Origin: Sinorhizobium meliloti | GTDB lineage: Bacteria; Pseudomonadota; Alphaproteobacteria; Rhizobiales; Rhizobiaceae | Assembly (NCBI RefSeq): GCF_035610345.1 | Contig: NZ_CP141213.1 | Span: 1,240,001 to 1,304,000, forward strand | DNA: 64,000 bases | Reading direction: 5' to 3' | Translations under genes and position numbers: made by a program | Shown here: positions 16,789-24,607 of the stretch, one piece after another | How positions within the stretch are numbered: the first letter of the stretch is position 1 | Layout: every line of letters begins with the position of its first letter | Notes under the pieces: generated by a model | The model's database searches: none | Seen by the model: only the letters and a program-made list of their open reading frames with translations | Told to the model about the DNA's origin: nothing

Positions 16789-17349
16789 TCAGGCCTTTAT
16801 TTCAGCAGGGTCGAGTTCGGCGGCAACCTCCGCCGGCGGCATTTCGTCGAGAAGATCGTCGATCGGCTCCCCGGCAAGGCGCAGGACGATGCGCTCCAGC
16901 GCGAACAGGCAAATGAGGACGCCGCCCGCGACGAGGGGCACATAGCTCCAGCCGCCGGAAATCTGCAGCGACGGCAGGATGGTGTTCCAGGTGAGAGCCA
17001 CGAGCTGCCCCCCATACCAGATCATGCCGATCCCGAAGGCGAGCGCGACGAGATCGGAGATCATGCGCAGCCAGATCTTGCCGCCTTTCGGCACGAGATA
17101 GAGCAGCACGTCGAAGCCGAGATGATAGTTTTCGCGCACCCCGACGGCGGCACCCAAGAAGATGAACCAGCTCATCAGCATGACGGCGCCGGGTTCGGTC
17201 CAGCTCGGCGAGTCGTTCAACACGTAGCGGCAGAACACCTGCCAGGCGACGATGAGCGTCATCGCGACGAGGCCCACACCCGCCATCCAAAGCGAGAGGG
17301 TGCCCAGCCACGAGAGGCCCCGGCCCAATTTTGCCAATCCGTTGGACAA
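16789..17349 (-). CDS. dctQ: TRAP transporter small permease (DctQ family)
   Basis: A 186-residue small TRAP subunit with four hydrophobic segments: LWMAGVGLVAMTLIVAWQVF (about 20-40), PGAVMLMSWFIFLGAAVGV, MISDLVALAFGIGMIWYGGQ and YVPLVAGGVLICLFALERIV. The characteristic REN motif follows the second segment (VRENYHLGFDVLL). The start appears to be TTG at 17349 (AGGA 8 bases upstream); the nearby ATG is out of frame. It is coupled to dctM. A 204-base gap with a palindromic repeat separates it from the binding-protein gene. Confidence 0.88.
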   Translation of the reverse strand: MSNGLAKLGRGLSWLGTLSLWMAGVGLVAMTLIVAWQVFCRYVLNDSPSWTEPGAVMLMSWFIFLGAAVGVRENYHLGFDVLLYLVPKGGKIWLRMISDLVALAFGIGMIWYGGQLVALTWNTILPSLQISGGWSYVPLVAGGVLICLFALERIVLRLAGEPIDDLLDEMPPAEVAAELDPAEIKA

Positions 17350-17465
17350 GGTTTCATTCCTATTGAAAGGGACGGGCAGGCTTCTGCCGCGGCCTTTGCG
17401 CTCGATTACGATGATCCTGGGTCGGGTCGATCTAAAATCATGAACGTCACCGATTTCAATTGATT

Positions 17466-17514
17466 AGAGCGGGATGTGGGCGGAGAACCGCACACGCTTT
17501 TCCTTATCCCGCTC
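17466..17514. repeat. RIME-like palindromic intergenic element, copy A
   Basis: The sequence runs from AGAGCGGGATGTGGGCGGAG through GAACCGCACACGCTTTTCC to ATCCCGCTC. Its outer arms (GAGCGGGAT and ATCCCGCTC) are perfect inverted repeats. The reverse complement of the element at 35612-35662 matches it almost base for base, and 41949-41997 is a more divergent copy. It sits between dctP and dctQ, where it may also reduce read-through. Confidence 0.65.
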
Positions 17515-17553
17515 CAACGCGCATGGGCACAGCAGGCCTGCCCGTCCGACTCG

Positions 17554-18531
17554 TCACTGCACCGCGCGAACGTCCTCGACCATCTTCTTGAGGACCTCAT
17601 CGGTGACGTGCTTTTCGTAAACCGGCTTCATCGCGTCGATGAACCCCTGCTTGTCGGGTGTGGTGATCTTCGCGCCGGCCGCTTCGACCTTCGCACGCGA
17701 CTCCTTCACCTTGGCAGCCCAGAGCTCGCGCTGCTTGGCAACGCTATCCTTCGCTGCCTGCTTGAAGATCTCCTGGTCTTCCGGCGTGAGCTTGTCGAAG
17801 ACCACCTTGTTCATGACGAATACCTCCGGAAGGATGGTGTGTTCGTCGAGCGAGAAGTTCTTGGCCACTTCGAAATGCTTGGCGGTGTCGTAGCTTGGAA
17901 AATTGTTTTCCGCGCCGTCGATGACGCCCGTTTCGATGCCCGAATAGACTTCGCCGTAGGGCATCGGCGTAGCGTTCGCCCCGAGTGCCGCCACCATGTC
18001 GACGAAAATGTCCGACTGGATGACGCGGAACTTCAGGCCCTTCATGTCTTCAACCGAATTGATCGGCTTCTGCTTGTTGTAGAAGGAACGCGCGCCGGCG
18101 TCATAGAAGGCAAGCACCACCACTCCGGCGCCTTCGAAGGCCTTCTTGATCTGATCGCCGATCGCGCCGTCCATCACCTTGTGCATGTGCTCTTCCGAAC
18201 GGAAGAGATAGGGCAACGCCGGAACGATCGATTCCTTCACCGTTCCGTTGAAGGGCGCCATCGATACGCGGTTCAGTTCGATGACACCGGAGCGCACCTG
18301 CTCGATCGTGTCCTTTTCCTCTCCGAGCTGCGCGGAGTGATAGACCTCGACGGAGTAGCGGCCGGCTGTGCGCTCCTTGACCAGCTCGCCGAAATATTTG
18401 ACCCCCTCGACCGTCGGATAGCCGTCCGGATGCGTATCGGATGAACGCAGCACCGTCTGAGCATTGGCTGCATTGCCTATGAAAGAAGCGGCGACCAACA
18501 GACCGGCCGCCAGTTTGACCAGGATTTTCAT
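17554..18531 (-). CDS. dctP: TRAP transporter substrate-binding protein (DctP family)
   Basis: A 325-residue periplasmic protein. The start is the ATG at 18531 (GGGAGGAAAAGC upstream), giving a clean Sec signal MKILVKLAAGLLVAASFIGN with cleavage after ANA (about residue 24). DctP-family segments: SSDTHPDGYPTVEGVKYFGE, RTAGRYSVEVYHSAQLGEEK, FRVIQSDIFVDMVAALGANA (with the family's ligand-carboxylate Arg), TPMPYGEVYSGIETGVIDGA and ENNFPSYDTAKHFEVAKNFS. It captures an organic acid, here most probably a uronate, and passes it to DctQM. It lies 31 bases after uxaC. Confidence 0.93.
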   Translation of the reverse strand: MKILVKLAAGLLVAASFIGNAANAQTVLRSSDTHPDGYPTVEGVKYFGELVKERTAGRYSVEVYHSAQLGEEKDTIEQVRSGVIELNRVSMAPFNGTVKESIVPALPYLFRSEEHMHKVMDGAIGDQIKKAFEGAGVVVLAFYDAGARSFYNKQKPINSVEDMKGLKFRVIQSDIFVDMVAALGANATPMPYGEVYSGIETGVIDGAENNFPSYDTAKHFEVAKNFSLDEHTILPEVFVMNKVVFDKLTPEDQEIFKQAAKDSVAKQRELWAAKVKESRAKVEAAGAKITTPDKQGFIDAMKPVYEKHVTDEVLKKMVEDVRAVQ

Positions 18532-18562
18532 GCTTTTCCTCCCGTTTGCATGATGTGAATTC

Positions 18563-19972
18563 TCAGAGCCGGTACGCCTCCTTGGCGAGACCATAGGCAA
18601 GGTCCCGCGCAAGCTCGTACGCCTCATCCTCCCGCAGGCGATGTTCCGCGACCAGACGCGCGAGAAATGCGCAGTCGACCCGGCGCGCAATGTCGTGGCG
18701 CGCGGGGATGGACGGAAACGCCCTTGTATCGTCGTTGAACCCGACGGTGTTGTAGAAGCCCGCCGTCTCGGTGGTCATCTCACGGAAGCGGCGCATGCCC
18801 TCCGCACTGTCGTGGAACCACCATGCGGGTCCGAGCTTCAGCGCGGGATAGACGCCGGCAAGCGGCGCCAGCTCGCGCGCATAGCTCGTCTCGTCCAGCG
18901 TAAAGAGAATGACCGTCAGATCGCGCTCGAGCCCGACTGCGTCGAGCAACGGCTTGAGTGCGGTCACATAATCGGTGCGTGCCGGAATGTCGAAGCCCTT
19001 GTCGCGGCCGAACTTTGCCAGGATCGCGGGCGAGTGGTTGCGGAACGAGCCCGGATGAATCTGCATTACGAGCCCATCGTCCAGGCTCATCTTCGCCATC
19101 TCGGTCAGCATCTGCGCCCGGAACAAGCGCCGCTCGTCGGCATCCGCCTTGCCCAGCCGCACCCTGTCGAACAGTGCCGCGGCCTCCGCTTGCGAAAGGT
19201 TGGCCGTGTCTGCCGTCGCATGGCCGTGATCCGTCGAGGTCGCGCCGAAATTCTTGAAATAGGCGCGGCGGGAGCGATGGGCGTCCAGATAGCCCGACCA
19301 CGTTGCGGTATCGGCGCCGGTGATGTCGCCGAGCTTGTCGAGATTGGTCGAGAAACCCTGGAAATCCGGATCGACCACCGCGTCGGGACGGTAGGCGGGG
19401 ACGACCCGTCCTTTCCAGCCGCTTTCCAGTATCTTGCCGTGCCAGCCCAGATCGTCCAGGGCACTGTCGGTCGTGGAGATCACCTCGATATTGAACCGCT
19501 CGTAGAGCGCGCGCGGGCGATAATCCGGGCGCCTCAGACAGTCGGCGACATGGTCGTAAAGCCGGTCCGAACTGGCGGCGGAGGGCAGTTCGTCGATGCC
19601 GAAAAGCTCGGAGAGCGTATAGTCGAACCAAAGCCGCGTCGGCGTGCCGCGAAAGAGATGGTAGTTCTCGCAGAAACGCCGCCAGATCGCGCGGCCATCC
19701 GTCTCGACCGGCGAACCGTCGAGCGCCGGAACGCCGAGCTCTTCCAGCCTGATCCCCTGGCTGAACAGCATGCGGAACACATAATGATCCGGCACGATGA
19801 GAAGTTGGGCGGGGTCGGGAAAAGGTTCGTCCAGCGCATACCAGCGCGGCTCCGTATGCCCGTGCGGGCTGACGATCGGCAGACCGCTTACTTCGGCATA
19901 TAGCCTCCGCGCCAGCGCACGGGTGCGCTCTTCGGCCGGAAACAACAGATCTGGATCGATCAGTCCCCTCAT
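18563..19972 (-). CDS. uxaC: Uronate (glucuronate/galacturonate) isomerase UxaC
   Basis: A 469-residue UxaC, the usual length. Diagnostic stretches: the metal-binding N-terminal LPIVSPHGHTEPRWYALDEP, the WRRFCENYHLFRGTPTRLWF block, ISTTDSALDDLGWHGKI, MVMQIHPGS-like VMQIHPGSFRNHSPAILAKF, and the C-terminal WWFHDSAEGMRRFREMTTET and GFNDDTRAFPSIPARHD. It converts D-galacturonate to tagaturonate or D-glucuronate to fructuronate. It is the first gene of the operon that continues with the TRAP transporter and kdu genes. No tagaturonate/fructuronate reductase (uxaB/uxuB) or dehydratase (uxaA/uxuA) gene is in the window, so later steps are encoded elsewhere. Confidence 0.94.
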   Translation of the reverse strand: MRGLIDPDLLFPAEERTRALARRLYAEVSGLPIVSPHGHTEPRWYALDEPFPDPAQLLIVPDHYVFRMLFSQGIRLEELGVPALDGSPVETDGRAIWRRFCENYHLFRGTPTRLWFDYTLSELFGIDELPSAASSDRLYDHVADCLRRPDYRPRALYERFNIEVISTTDSALDDLGWHGKILESGWKGRVVPAYRPDAVVDPDFQGFSTNLDKLGDITGADTATWSGYLDAHRSRRAYFKNFGATSTDHGHATADTANLSQAEAAALFDRVRLGKADADERRLFRAQMLTEMAKMSLDDGLVMQIHPGSFRNHSPAILAKFGRDKGFDIPARTDYVTALKPLLDAVGLERDLTVILFTLDETSYARELAPLAGVYPALKLGPAWWFHDSAEGMRRFREMTTETAGFYNTVGFNDDTRAFPSIPARHDIARRVDCAFLARLVAEHRLREDEAYELARDLAYGLAKEAYRL

Positions 19973-20031
19973 CGCTCTCCCGCTCCTCCAACAGGTGCTC
20001 TATGGCTACGGCTTGTAAAATATATTGTCAA

Positions 20032-20056
20032 CATACAAACTTCATGAAGTTGTATG
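20032..20056. promoter_or_regulatory. Palindromic operator between uxaC and the Gfo/Idh/MocA gene
   Basis: Arms CATACAA-A-CTTC (20032-20043) and GAAGTTGTATG (20046-20056) are inverted copies apart from one extra base. A related half-site, TTGTCAACATACAA, starts just to the left at 20025. Size and AT-rich TTGTATG arms suit a GntR/FCD regulator such as the one in this operon. It would control both divergent genes. Confidence 0.5.
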
Positions 20057-20129
20057 ATGACTTTCTTGCCGCGCATCGCTGCAGGATGTAGAGAGAGGTC
20101 CGGAGGAACTGTGCTGAGGGGGTGACGGA

Positions 20130-21149
20130 ATGAAAAAGACGCGTATCGGCGTGATCGGACTCGGCATGGCGGCTGGCCCGCATGCCAAAAGCCTGCTGGA
20201 CCTTGAGGAGAGAGTTGACGTCGCTGCCGCCTACAGTCCCACGGCCGCCAGGCGGGCCGCCTTTTCCGAGGCCTATGGTTTCGCGACTTGCGACTCCGCC
20301 GCGACGATCTTCCATGATCCGTCGATCACGGCCGTCATGATATTGACGCCGCCGAGCACGCATCTCGATCTGGTGCGGCAGGCGGCCGAAGCGGGCAAGC
20401 ATGTGCTTCTCGAAAAACCGCTGGAGATCACCCCGGAGCGATCGGAAGCCCTGGTGATGGTGGCCGAGCGCGCCGGAATAAAACTCGGCATCGTGCTTCA
20501 GCACCGCTTTCGCAGGGTCAGCCAGGAACTTGCGAGGCTCATCGATGAAGGCCGCCTCGGCCAAATCGTCAGTGCTTCGGCCCGGCTGCACAACTGGCGG
20601 CCGCAGAGCTATTACGATCAACCGGGCCGGGGGACGCGGGCTCGCGACGGCGGCGGCGTGCTTCTCACCCAGGCCATACACACCCTCGACCTTCTCGTTT
20701 CGCTCGCTGGCCTGCCGGAAGAGGTCAAGGCCTATGCGGCGACGAGCGGAATCCACCGCATGGAAACCGAAGACCTGGCGATGGCGGCGATCCGCTTCGC
20801 GGGCGGCGCGATAGGGACCGTGAGCGCGACCACCTGCGCCTATCCCGGCTATCCGGACGAGATAGATATAATCGGGACACGCGGCATGGCGCGTCTGGGC
20901 GGCCGGCTGCTTGCCGTTTCCTTCCACGACGGAACGGATTTCTCGGTCGAGGATGAGGCCGCGGGTGGTGCCGGCGCCGATCCGATGGCATTCCCGCATC
21001 ACCATCACCGTGCGGTCCTTGCCGACTTTCTCGATGCCGTCGAGGGTAATGGCGAACCGCGCGTCAACGGGCGCGAGGCGCTGAAGGTCCACCGGCTCAT
21101 CAATGCGCTTCTCGGCGCTTCGGAAAGCGGGCAGGCGCACCGCCTCTGA
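20130..21149 (+). CDS. Gfo/Idh/MocA family NAD(P)-dependent oxidoreductase
   Basis: A 339-residue dehydrogenase. The N-terminal Rossmann fold is shown by TRIGVIGLGMAAGPHAKSLL (residues 4-23), with the family signature KHVLLEKPLEITPERSEALV (about 90-110) providing the conserved EKP. The second domain has RDGGGVLLTQAIHTLDLLVS, with the catalytic-type His-x-x-D, and ends with FLDAVEGNGEPRVNGREALK. It is divergent from uxaC and shares a palindrome-containing promoter region with it, so it probably oxidises or reduces a uronate, lactone or other pectin-derived sugar. The substrate cannot be read from the sequence. Confidence 0.88.
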   Translation: MKKTRIGVIGLGMAAGPHAKSLLDLEERVDVAAAYSPTAARRAAFSEAYGFATCDSAATIFHDPSITAVMILTPPSTHLDLVRQAAEAGKHVLLEKPLEITPERSEALVMVAERAGIKLGIVLQHRFRRVSQELARLIDEGRLGQIVSASARLHNWRPQSYYDQPGRGTRARDGGGVLLTQAIHTLDLLVSLAGLPEEVKAYAATSGIHRMETEDLAMAAIRFAGGAIGTVSATTCAYPGYPDEIDIIGTRGMARLGGRLLAVSFHDGTDFSVEDEAAGGAGADPMAFPHHHHRAVLADFLDAVEGNGEPRVNGREALKVHRLINALLGASESGQAHRL

Positions 21150-21162
21150 GCCGTCGCGTCCC

Positions 21163-21187
21163 GGAACAAGCTATTTTCCGCGGCGTT
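21163..21187 (+). promoter_or_regulatory. EcfG/RpoE2-type promoter motif upstream of first BrkB gene
   Basis: GGAAC (21163-21167), a 16-base spacer and CGTT (21184-21187) fit the alphaproteobacterial general-stress consensus GGAAC-N16/17-CGTT exactly. It lies 56 bases before the BrkB start at 21244. Confidence 0.6.
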
Positions 21188-21243
21188 GGATAGGCATGCG
21201 GCGAGGCGAAAGCCGGGTTCCGTCACCGGGCGGGCGTTGATTC

Positions 21244-22236
21244 ATGGGTGCGAACGAAATCGAACTTGCCGAAAAGCTGGAGGCCGCGGAGCCGGGCAGG
21301 GGGCGTGCAGCCGACACGCCCGCGGATATCCCCGCCAAGGGGATGCGGGACGTCTTCTGGCGGGTGCTTTCCGAAATTGGCGAAGAGCGGGTCATGCTGA
21401 TAGCCGCGGGGGTAAGCTTCTACCTTCTGCTGTCGCTCTTTCCCGCGATGGGTGCCCTCGTCTCGATCTACGGGCTCGTCGCGGACCCGTCGGAAATCGG
21501 CACCCATGTCGGTATCCTGCAGGTGATTCTGCCGGCGGACTCCTACGGGCTGATCATGGACCAGCTGGAGACCCTGACGACGCAGAAGCCCTCCACTCTC
21601 GGCATCAGTTTCTTCGTGAGCCTGTCAATCTCACTGTGGTTGGCAGCCAACGGCATTGCCGCCCTCTTCGACGCGATGAACGTCGCCTATGGAGAAAGGG
21701 AAAAGAGAGGCTTTCTGTCGAGAACCCTCCTGTGCATCGCGTTCACCTTCGCGGCGCTCCTCTTCGCGGTGGCGCTGATCGCGGCGATCGGCGTCGTGCC
21801 GGCCGTACTGGCCTATGTGTGGGTCGATCGTTGGGTCGAGCTCGTGACCCGAGCGGCGAGATGGCCGGTGGTACTCCTCCTCGTTACCTTCGGCACCATC
21901 CTCATCTATCGTTTCGGGCCGAGCCGCGAGCGGGCGAAGTTGCGGTGGCTGAACTGGGGCGCGGTGTTCAGTACCTTGTTTTGGCTGGCCGCCTCATGGC
22001 TCTTTTCCTACTATCTGGAACATTTCGCCAACTACAACGCGACATACGGCGCTCTCGGCGCGCTTGCCGGTCTCATGACATGGGTGTGGATCTCGGTGAT
22101 GATTCTCCTCATCGGCGCACTCATCAACGCCGAACTCGAACACCAGACGGCGGTAGATTCGACGACGGGCAAGCCGCTCCCGTTGGGCGAGCGCGGCGCT
22201 CATGTGGCCGATACCATCGGCAAGGCGGCTGATTGA
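21244..22236 (+). CDS. YihY/BrkB family inner-membrane protein (copy 1)
   Basis: A 330-residue protein with a hydrophilic N-terminus (residues 1-45) and about six membrane segments. Family motifs: IAAGVSFYLLLSLFPAMGAL (about 57-76), YGLVADPSEIG, ALFDAMNVAYGEREKRGFLS, IYRFGPSRERAKLRWLNWGA, and NYNATYGALGALAGLMTWVW, the most conserved part. BrkB/YihY proteins were once called ribonuclease BN; their biochemical role is unclear and envelope or resistance roles are proposed. A close paralogue lies at 24608, sharing even the N-terminal GRAAD...IPA-GLRDVFWRV-type leader. An EcfG-like promoter precedes it. Confidence 0.88.
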   Translation: MGANEIELAEKLEAAEPGRGRAADTPADIPAKGMRDVFWRVLSEIGEERVMLIAAGVSFYLLLSLFPAMGALVSIYGLVADPSEIGTHVGILQVILPADSYGLIMDQLETLTTQKPSTLGISFFVSLSISLWLAANGIAALFDAMNVAYGEREKRGFLSRTLLCIAFTFAALLFAVALIAAIGVVPAVLAYVWVDRWVELVTRAARWPVVLLLVTFGTILIYRFGPSRERAKLRWLNWGAVFSTLFWLAASWLFSYYLEHFANYNATYGALGALAGLMTWVWISVMILLIGALINAELEHQTAVDSTTGKPLPLGERGAHVADTIGKAAD

Positions 22237-22334
22237 TCAGCCGCGGCATGCGCCGGTTCGCATCGCCAAGGAACAATCGCCGCTTCTTACGCATTTCAGG
22301 ATCACCGGGACTTGCGGTGCTGGAGGACTATGCC

Positions 22335-22853
22335 ATGGCAGATCGTGACCTCTTGGGTCTGGCGGCCAGCGCGAAAATCGGCGGGCATCCGATCCATCCG
22401 ATGCTCGTTCCCTTTCCAATCGCGCTTCTTGTCGCAACGTTCATATGTGACATCGTGTATCTCGCGAACGGAAATTCATTCTGGGCAGACGTATCTATGT
22501 GGTCGCTCGGTGCAGCCATCGTGATGGCAGCCCTGGCCGCTCTCGCCGGACTGACGGATTTCCTCGGAAACGCCCTTATTCGGGCGATCGACGACGCCTG
22601 GAAGCACATGATCGGAAACGTTGTCGTCGTACTCCTCGCGGTCGCCAGTTTTTGGCTGCGCTACGCGAACGGTTCCGTCGAGGCCGTCTGGCCCTGGGGC
22701 CTTCTACTATCTCTCGCCACCGTCCTGCTGCTTCTCTACACCGGCTGGAAAGGCGGGGAGCTCGTCTATCATCATCGGGTCGGCATGGACCCCGAGGCGG
22801 AGGACGGCGCTGCCACGCCATCCATTACCAGGCACGGGACGAAGCACATCTAA
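22335..22853 (+). CDS. DUF2231 membrane protein (copy 1)
   Basis: A 172-residue protein starting at the ATG at 22335, with GGAGGA 7 bases upstream. The motif KIGGHPIHPMLVPFPIALLV (about residues 14-33) with its HPIHPM core defines DUF2231. Four hydrophobic segments follow (ATFICDIVYLA; SLGAAIVMAALAALAGLTDF; VVVVLLAVASFWL; LLLSLATVLLLLYTGWKGGE), and it ends in a GWKGGELVYHHRVG loop. Other family members carry haem-ligand-like histidines and often lie near redox genes; function unknown. A second, diverged member is at 27149. Confidence 0.85.
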   Translation: MADRDLLGLAASAKIGGHPIHPMLVPFPIALLVATFICDIVYLANGNSFWADVSMWSLGAAIVMAALAALAGLTDFLGNALIRAIDDAWKHMIGNVVVVLLAVASFWLRYANGSVEAVWPWGLLLSLATVLLLLYTGWKGGELVYHHRVGMDPEAEDGAATPSITRHGTKHI

Positions 22854-22869
22854 ACGCCCTCTCGTCCTC

Positions 22870-22900
22870 GGCGGCAACCAGCCGATTTCCGGTTGCCGCC
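22870..22900 (+). terminator. Terminator-like hairpin after DUF2231 gene
   Basis: GGCGGCAACC (22870-22879) pairs perfectly with GGTTGCCGCC (22891-22900) around an 11-base loop, 16 bases past the stop codon. It is followed by a pyrimidine-rich stretch (CGTCTCCTTCT) rather than a clean T-run. Confidence 0.55.
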
Positions 22901-23115
22901 CGTCTCCTTCTATTCGATGCGGTCGTAGGAGAACTGGATTCCAGGCCGCCTGTTTCGACGAACCGGCGCGGCGCGGGCTGCTGCCTTCTGCGTGGACACT
23001 GCTTGAGTTCTGCGGCGGACGTCGACGCAAGGAAGCGGGCCGTCATACAGGGTGGTTCACGGAACATTTCCGCCCGTTCAGCCATTCTACAAAGCTCAAG
23101 GGCGAGGTCTAAGCT

Positions 23116-23616
23116 TTGGATCAACCACCAGTTCGACCGGACGGATTGCAGATCGAAGAGCATCGCACGTTCCAGGAGTTTTTCTGGAAAGTAGAGCGCG
23201 TCGCATGGATCGTTTTTGGACTGACGCTGCTTGCCGCCGTCCTGGGCGTTACCGGCTCAAGGGGCTGGCTACAGAGGCAGACCGTGACATTCGCCGGTGG
23301 CGCCGTCGATATGCCCCGTTTCAGCCGTTGGGAGGCTTCCGAGACGCTGAACGCTTCATTGGCCGGCGGCGAGAACGAACGTCGCCTGACCTTGTCGCCC
23401 GAATTCTTCAAAAGCTTTCAGGTGGAGGATATGGATCCGCCACCGCTCTCCGCTGAAGCAGGCGATGAAGGGCTGGTATACCGCTTCCGGTCCGCTTCGC
23501 GGCAGCCCCTCGTGCTGACTCTGCACCTCCGTGCCCAAACTCCGGGTGTCGTTTCCTACCGGGCAAGTATCGATGACGAGCCGGTAAAGGAGGTGCGGAC
23601 GATCGTCTGGCCCTAG
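23116..23616 (+). CDS. Hypothetical membrane-anchored protein
   Basis: A 166-residue protein I cannot assign to a family. It appears to start with TTG at 23116 (GAGG about 8 bases upstream). A short polar N-terminus with QEFFWKVERVAWIVFGLTLL is followed by one membrane segment (about residues 30-50) and a probable periplasmic domain of mostly beta character ending in VSYRASIDDEPVKEVRTIVW. It lies 10 bases upstream of the DUF421 gene, so the two are very likely co-transcribed and may form a membrane complex. This pairing (anchored beta-rich protein plus DUF421) is the only functional clue. Confidence 0.72.
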   Translation: MDQPPVRPDGLQIEEHRTFQEFFWKVERVAWIVFGLTLLAAVLGVTGSRGWLQRQTVTFAGGAVDMPRFSRWEASETLNASLAGGENERRLTLSPEFFKSFQVEDMDPPPLSAEAGDEGLVYRFRSASRQPLVLTLHLRAQTPGVVSYRASIDDEPVKEVRTIVWP

Positions 23617-23626
23617 GAGATACGTC

Positions 23627-24067
23627 ATGGACTCCGTCGTTCGCGGTATTACGATCTATTTTATACTCCTCGCCGCGCTCCGGCTTTCCGGCCGGCGCAC
23701 GGTTGCACAGATGACCACCTTCGACTTCGTGCTGCTCCTCATCATCGCCGAGACGACTCAGCAGGCGCTGCTCGGCGACGACTTCTCCATCGTCAACGCA
23801 ACATTGCTCATCCTGACGCTTTTCGGCGTCGATATCGTTCTCTCCTACGTCAAGCAATGGTCGCCGAAGATCGCTCTGTTTCTCGACGGCACGCCGACGG
23901 TGCTTATCGCCGACGGGAAGGTCGACGAACGCGCCGTGAGAAGAGCCCGGGTCGACATCGAGGACATACTTGTCGCGGCCCGAGAGCAGCAGGGTCTGGC
24001 TCGCCTCGACCAGATCAAATTCGCTGTTCTCGAGGCGGACGGGGGAATAAGCATCATTCCGAGATGA
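23627..24067 (+). CDS. DUF421 (YetF-like) membrane protein
   Basis: A 146-residue protein. The N-terminal half has three membrane segments (GITIYFILLAALRLSG; TTFDFVLLLIIAETTQQALL; VNATLLILTLFGVDIVLSYV) with the family pattern LSGRRTVAQMTTFDFVLLLI. The C-terminal half is the small cytoplasmic DUF421/YetF domain (LFLDGTPTVLIADGKVDERA, RARVDIEDILVAAREQQGLA, KFAVLEADGGISIIP). Members occur in spore and envelope-stress settings in other bacteria; no reaction is established. Confidence 0.87.
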   Translation: MDSVVRGITIYFILLAALRLSGRRTVAQMTTFDFVLLLIIAETTQQALLGDDFSIVNATLLILTLFGVDIVLSYVKQWSPKIALFLDGTPTVLIADGKVDERAVRRARVDIEDILVAAREQQGLARLDQIKFAVLEADGGISIIPR

Positions 24068-24119
24068 CAACGCGGTGCCAAGCTGGAAATCCCGGTTCGT
24101 CCGCCAATGTAGGTGCCAC

Positions 24120-24389
24120 TTATTTCGATCTCATCGTGCAACGATACTCCCCCTTGACACATGCGATCTTGGGCGAGGAGCACTCGGCCACTCCGTCGAT
24201 CAACGAACAAACAGAGCATTGATCATTGAACTCGAGGCAGTCGGGATTGGCATCTACGAAATTCTTCATCGCCAGGCTTTGACTTCGAACTTTTCCCTTT
24301 TCGTGCTGCACATTCCCCGCAATCGCCGGAAGAAACGGAGTAGCCGCAGACAAAAATATGGCGGTCAGACGCAGCGTCGCAGGCTTCAT
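24120..24389 (-). CDS. Small secreted cysteine-rich protein
   Basis: An 89-residue protein with a convincing Sec signal (MKPATLRLTAIFLSAATPFL, cleavage probably after AIAG near residue 25). The mature 64 residues contain six cysteines in the C-terminal half (PDCLEFNDQCSVCSLIDGVA, AECSSPKIACVKGEYRC). This suggests disulfide bonds and a periplasmic or secreted location. The signal peptide and cysteine spacing make this a real gene rather than a chance frame. The ribosome-binding site is weak. It sits alone on the minus strand between DUF421 and the second BrkB gene. Function unknown. Confidence 0.68.
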   Translation of the reverse strand: MKPATLRLTAIFLSAATPFLPAIAGNVQHEKGKVRSQSLAMKNFVDANPDCLEFNDQCSVCSLIDGVAECSSPKIACVKGEYRCTMRSK

Positions 24390-24502
24390 GATTCAGTTCT
24401 TTCAAATCCGAATACGTGTCACGAGAGCATGGAGCACTTCCTATGAGAAAATAAGTCGTGCCGTGAAGTAAGGATTTCGCGCCCGAATAGGGGAGATCGC
24501 AA

Positions 24503-24527
24503 GGAACAAGCCATCGCCTGGCGTGTT
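24503..24527 (+). promoter_or_regulatory. EcfG-like promoter motif upstream of second BrkB gene
   Basis: GGAAC (24503-24507), 16 bases, then TGTT (24524-24527): one mismatch to GGAAC-N16/17-CGTT. It lies 80 bases before the BrkB copy-2 start, matching the arrangement at copy 1. Confidence 0.5.
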
Positions 24528-24607
24528 CGAATGCCACCCGCGATCGCCCGCCATCGGCAAGCCCGATCAGCGGCACGGCGGACTTTCGAACCCGTGAGGA
24601 AGAGCAG

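Noticed and set aside
22270..22294. EcfG-type promoter before the first DUF2231 gene
   Set aside because: GGAAC is followed at the right distance by GCAT/CATT, lacking the GTT core, so I did not list it.
23067..23090. EcfG-type promoter before the gene at 23116
   Set aside because: GGAAC is present, but CCGTT follows after only about 9-10 bases, too short for the consensus spacing.
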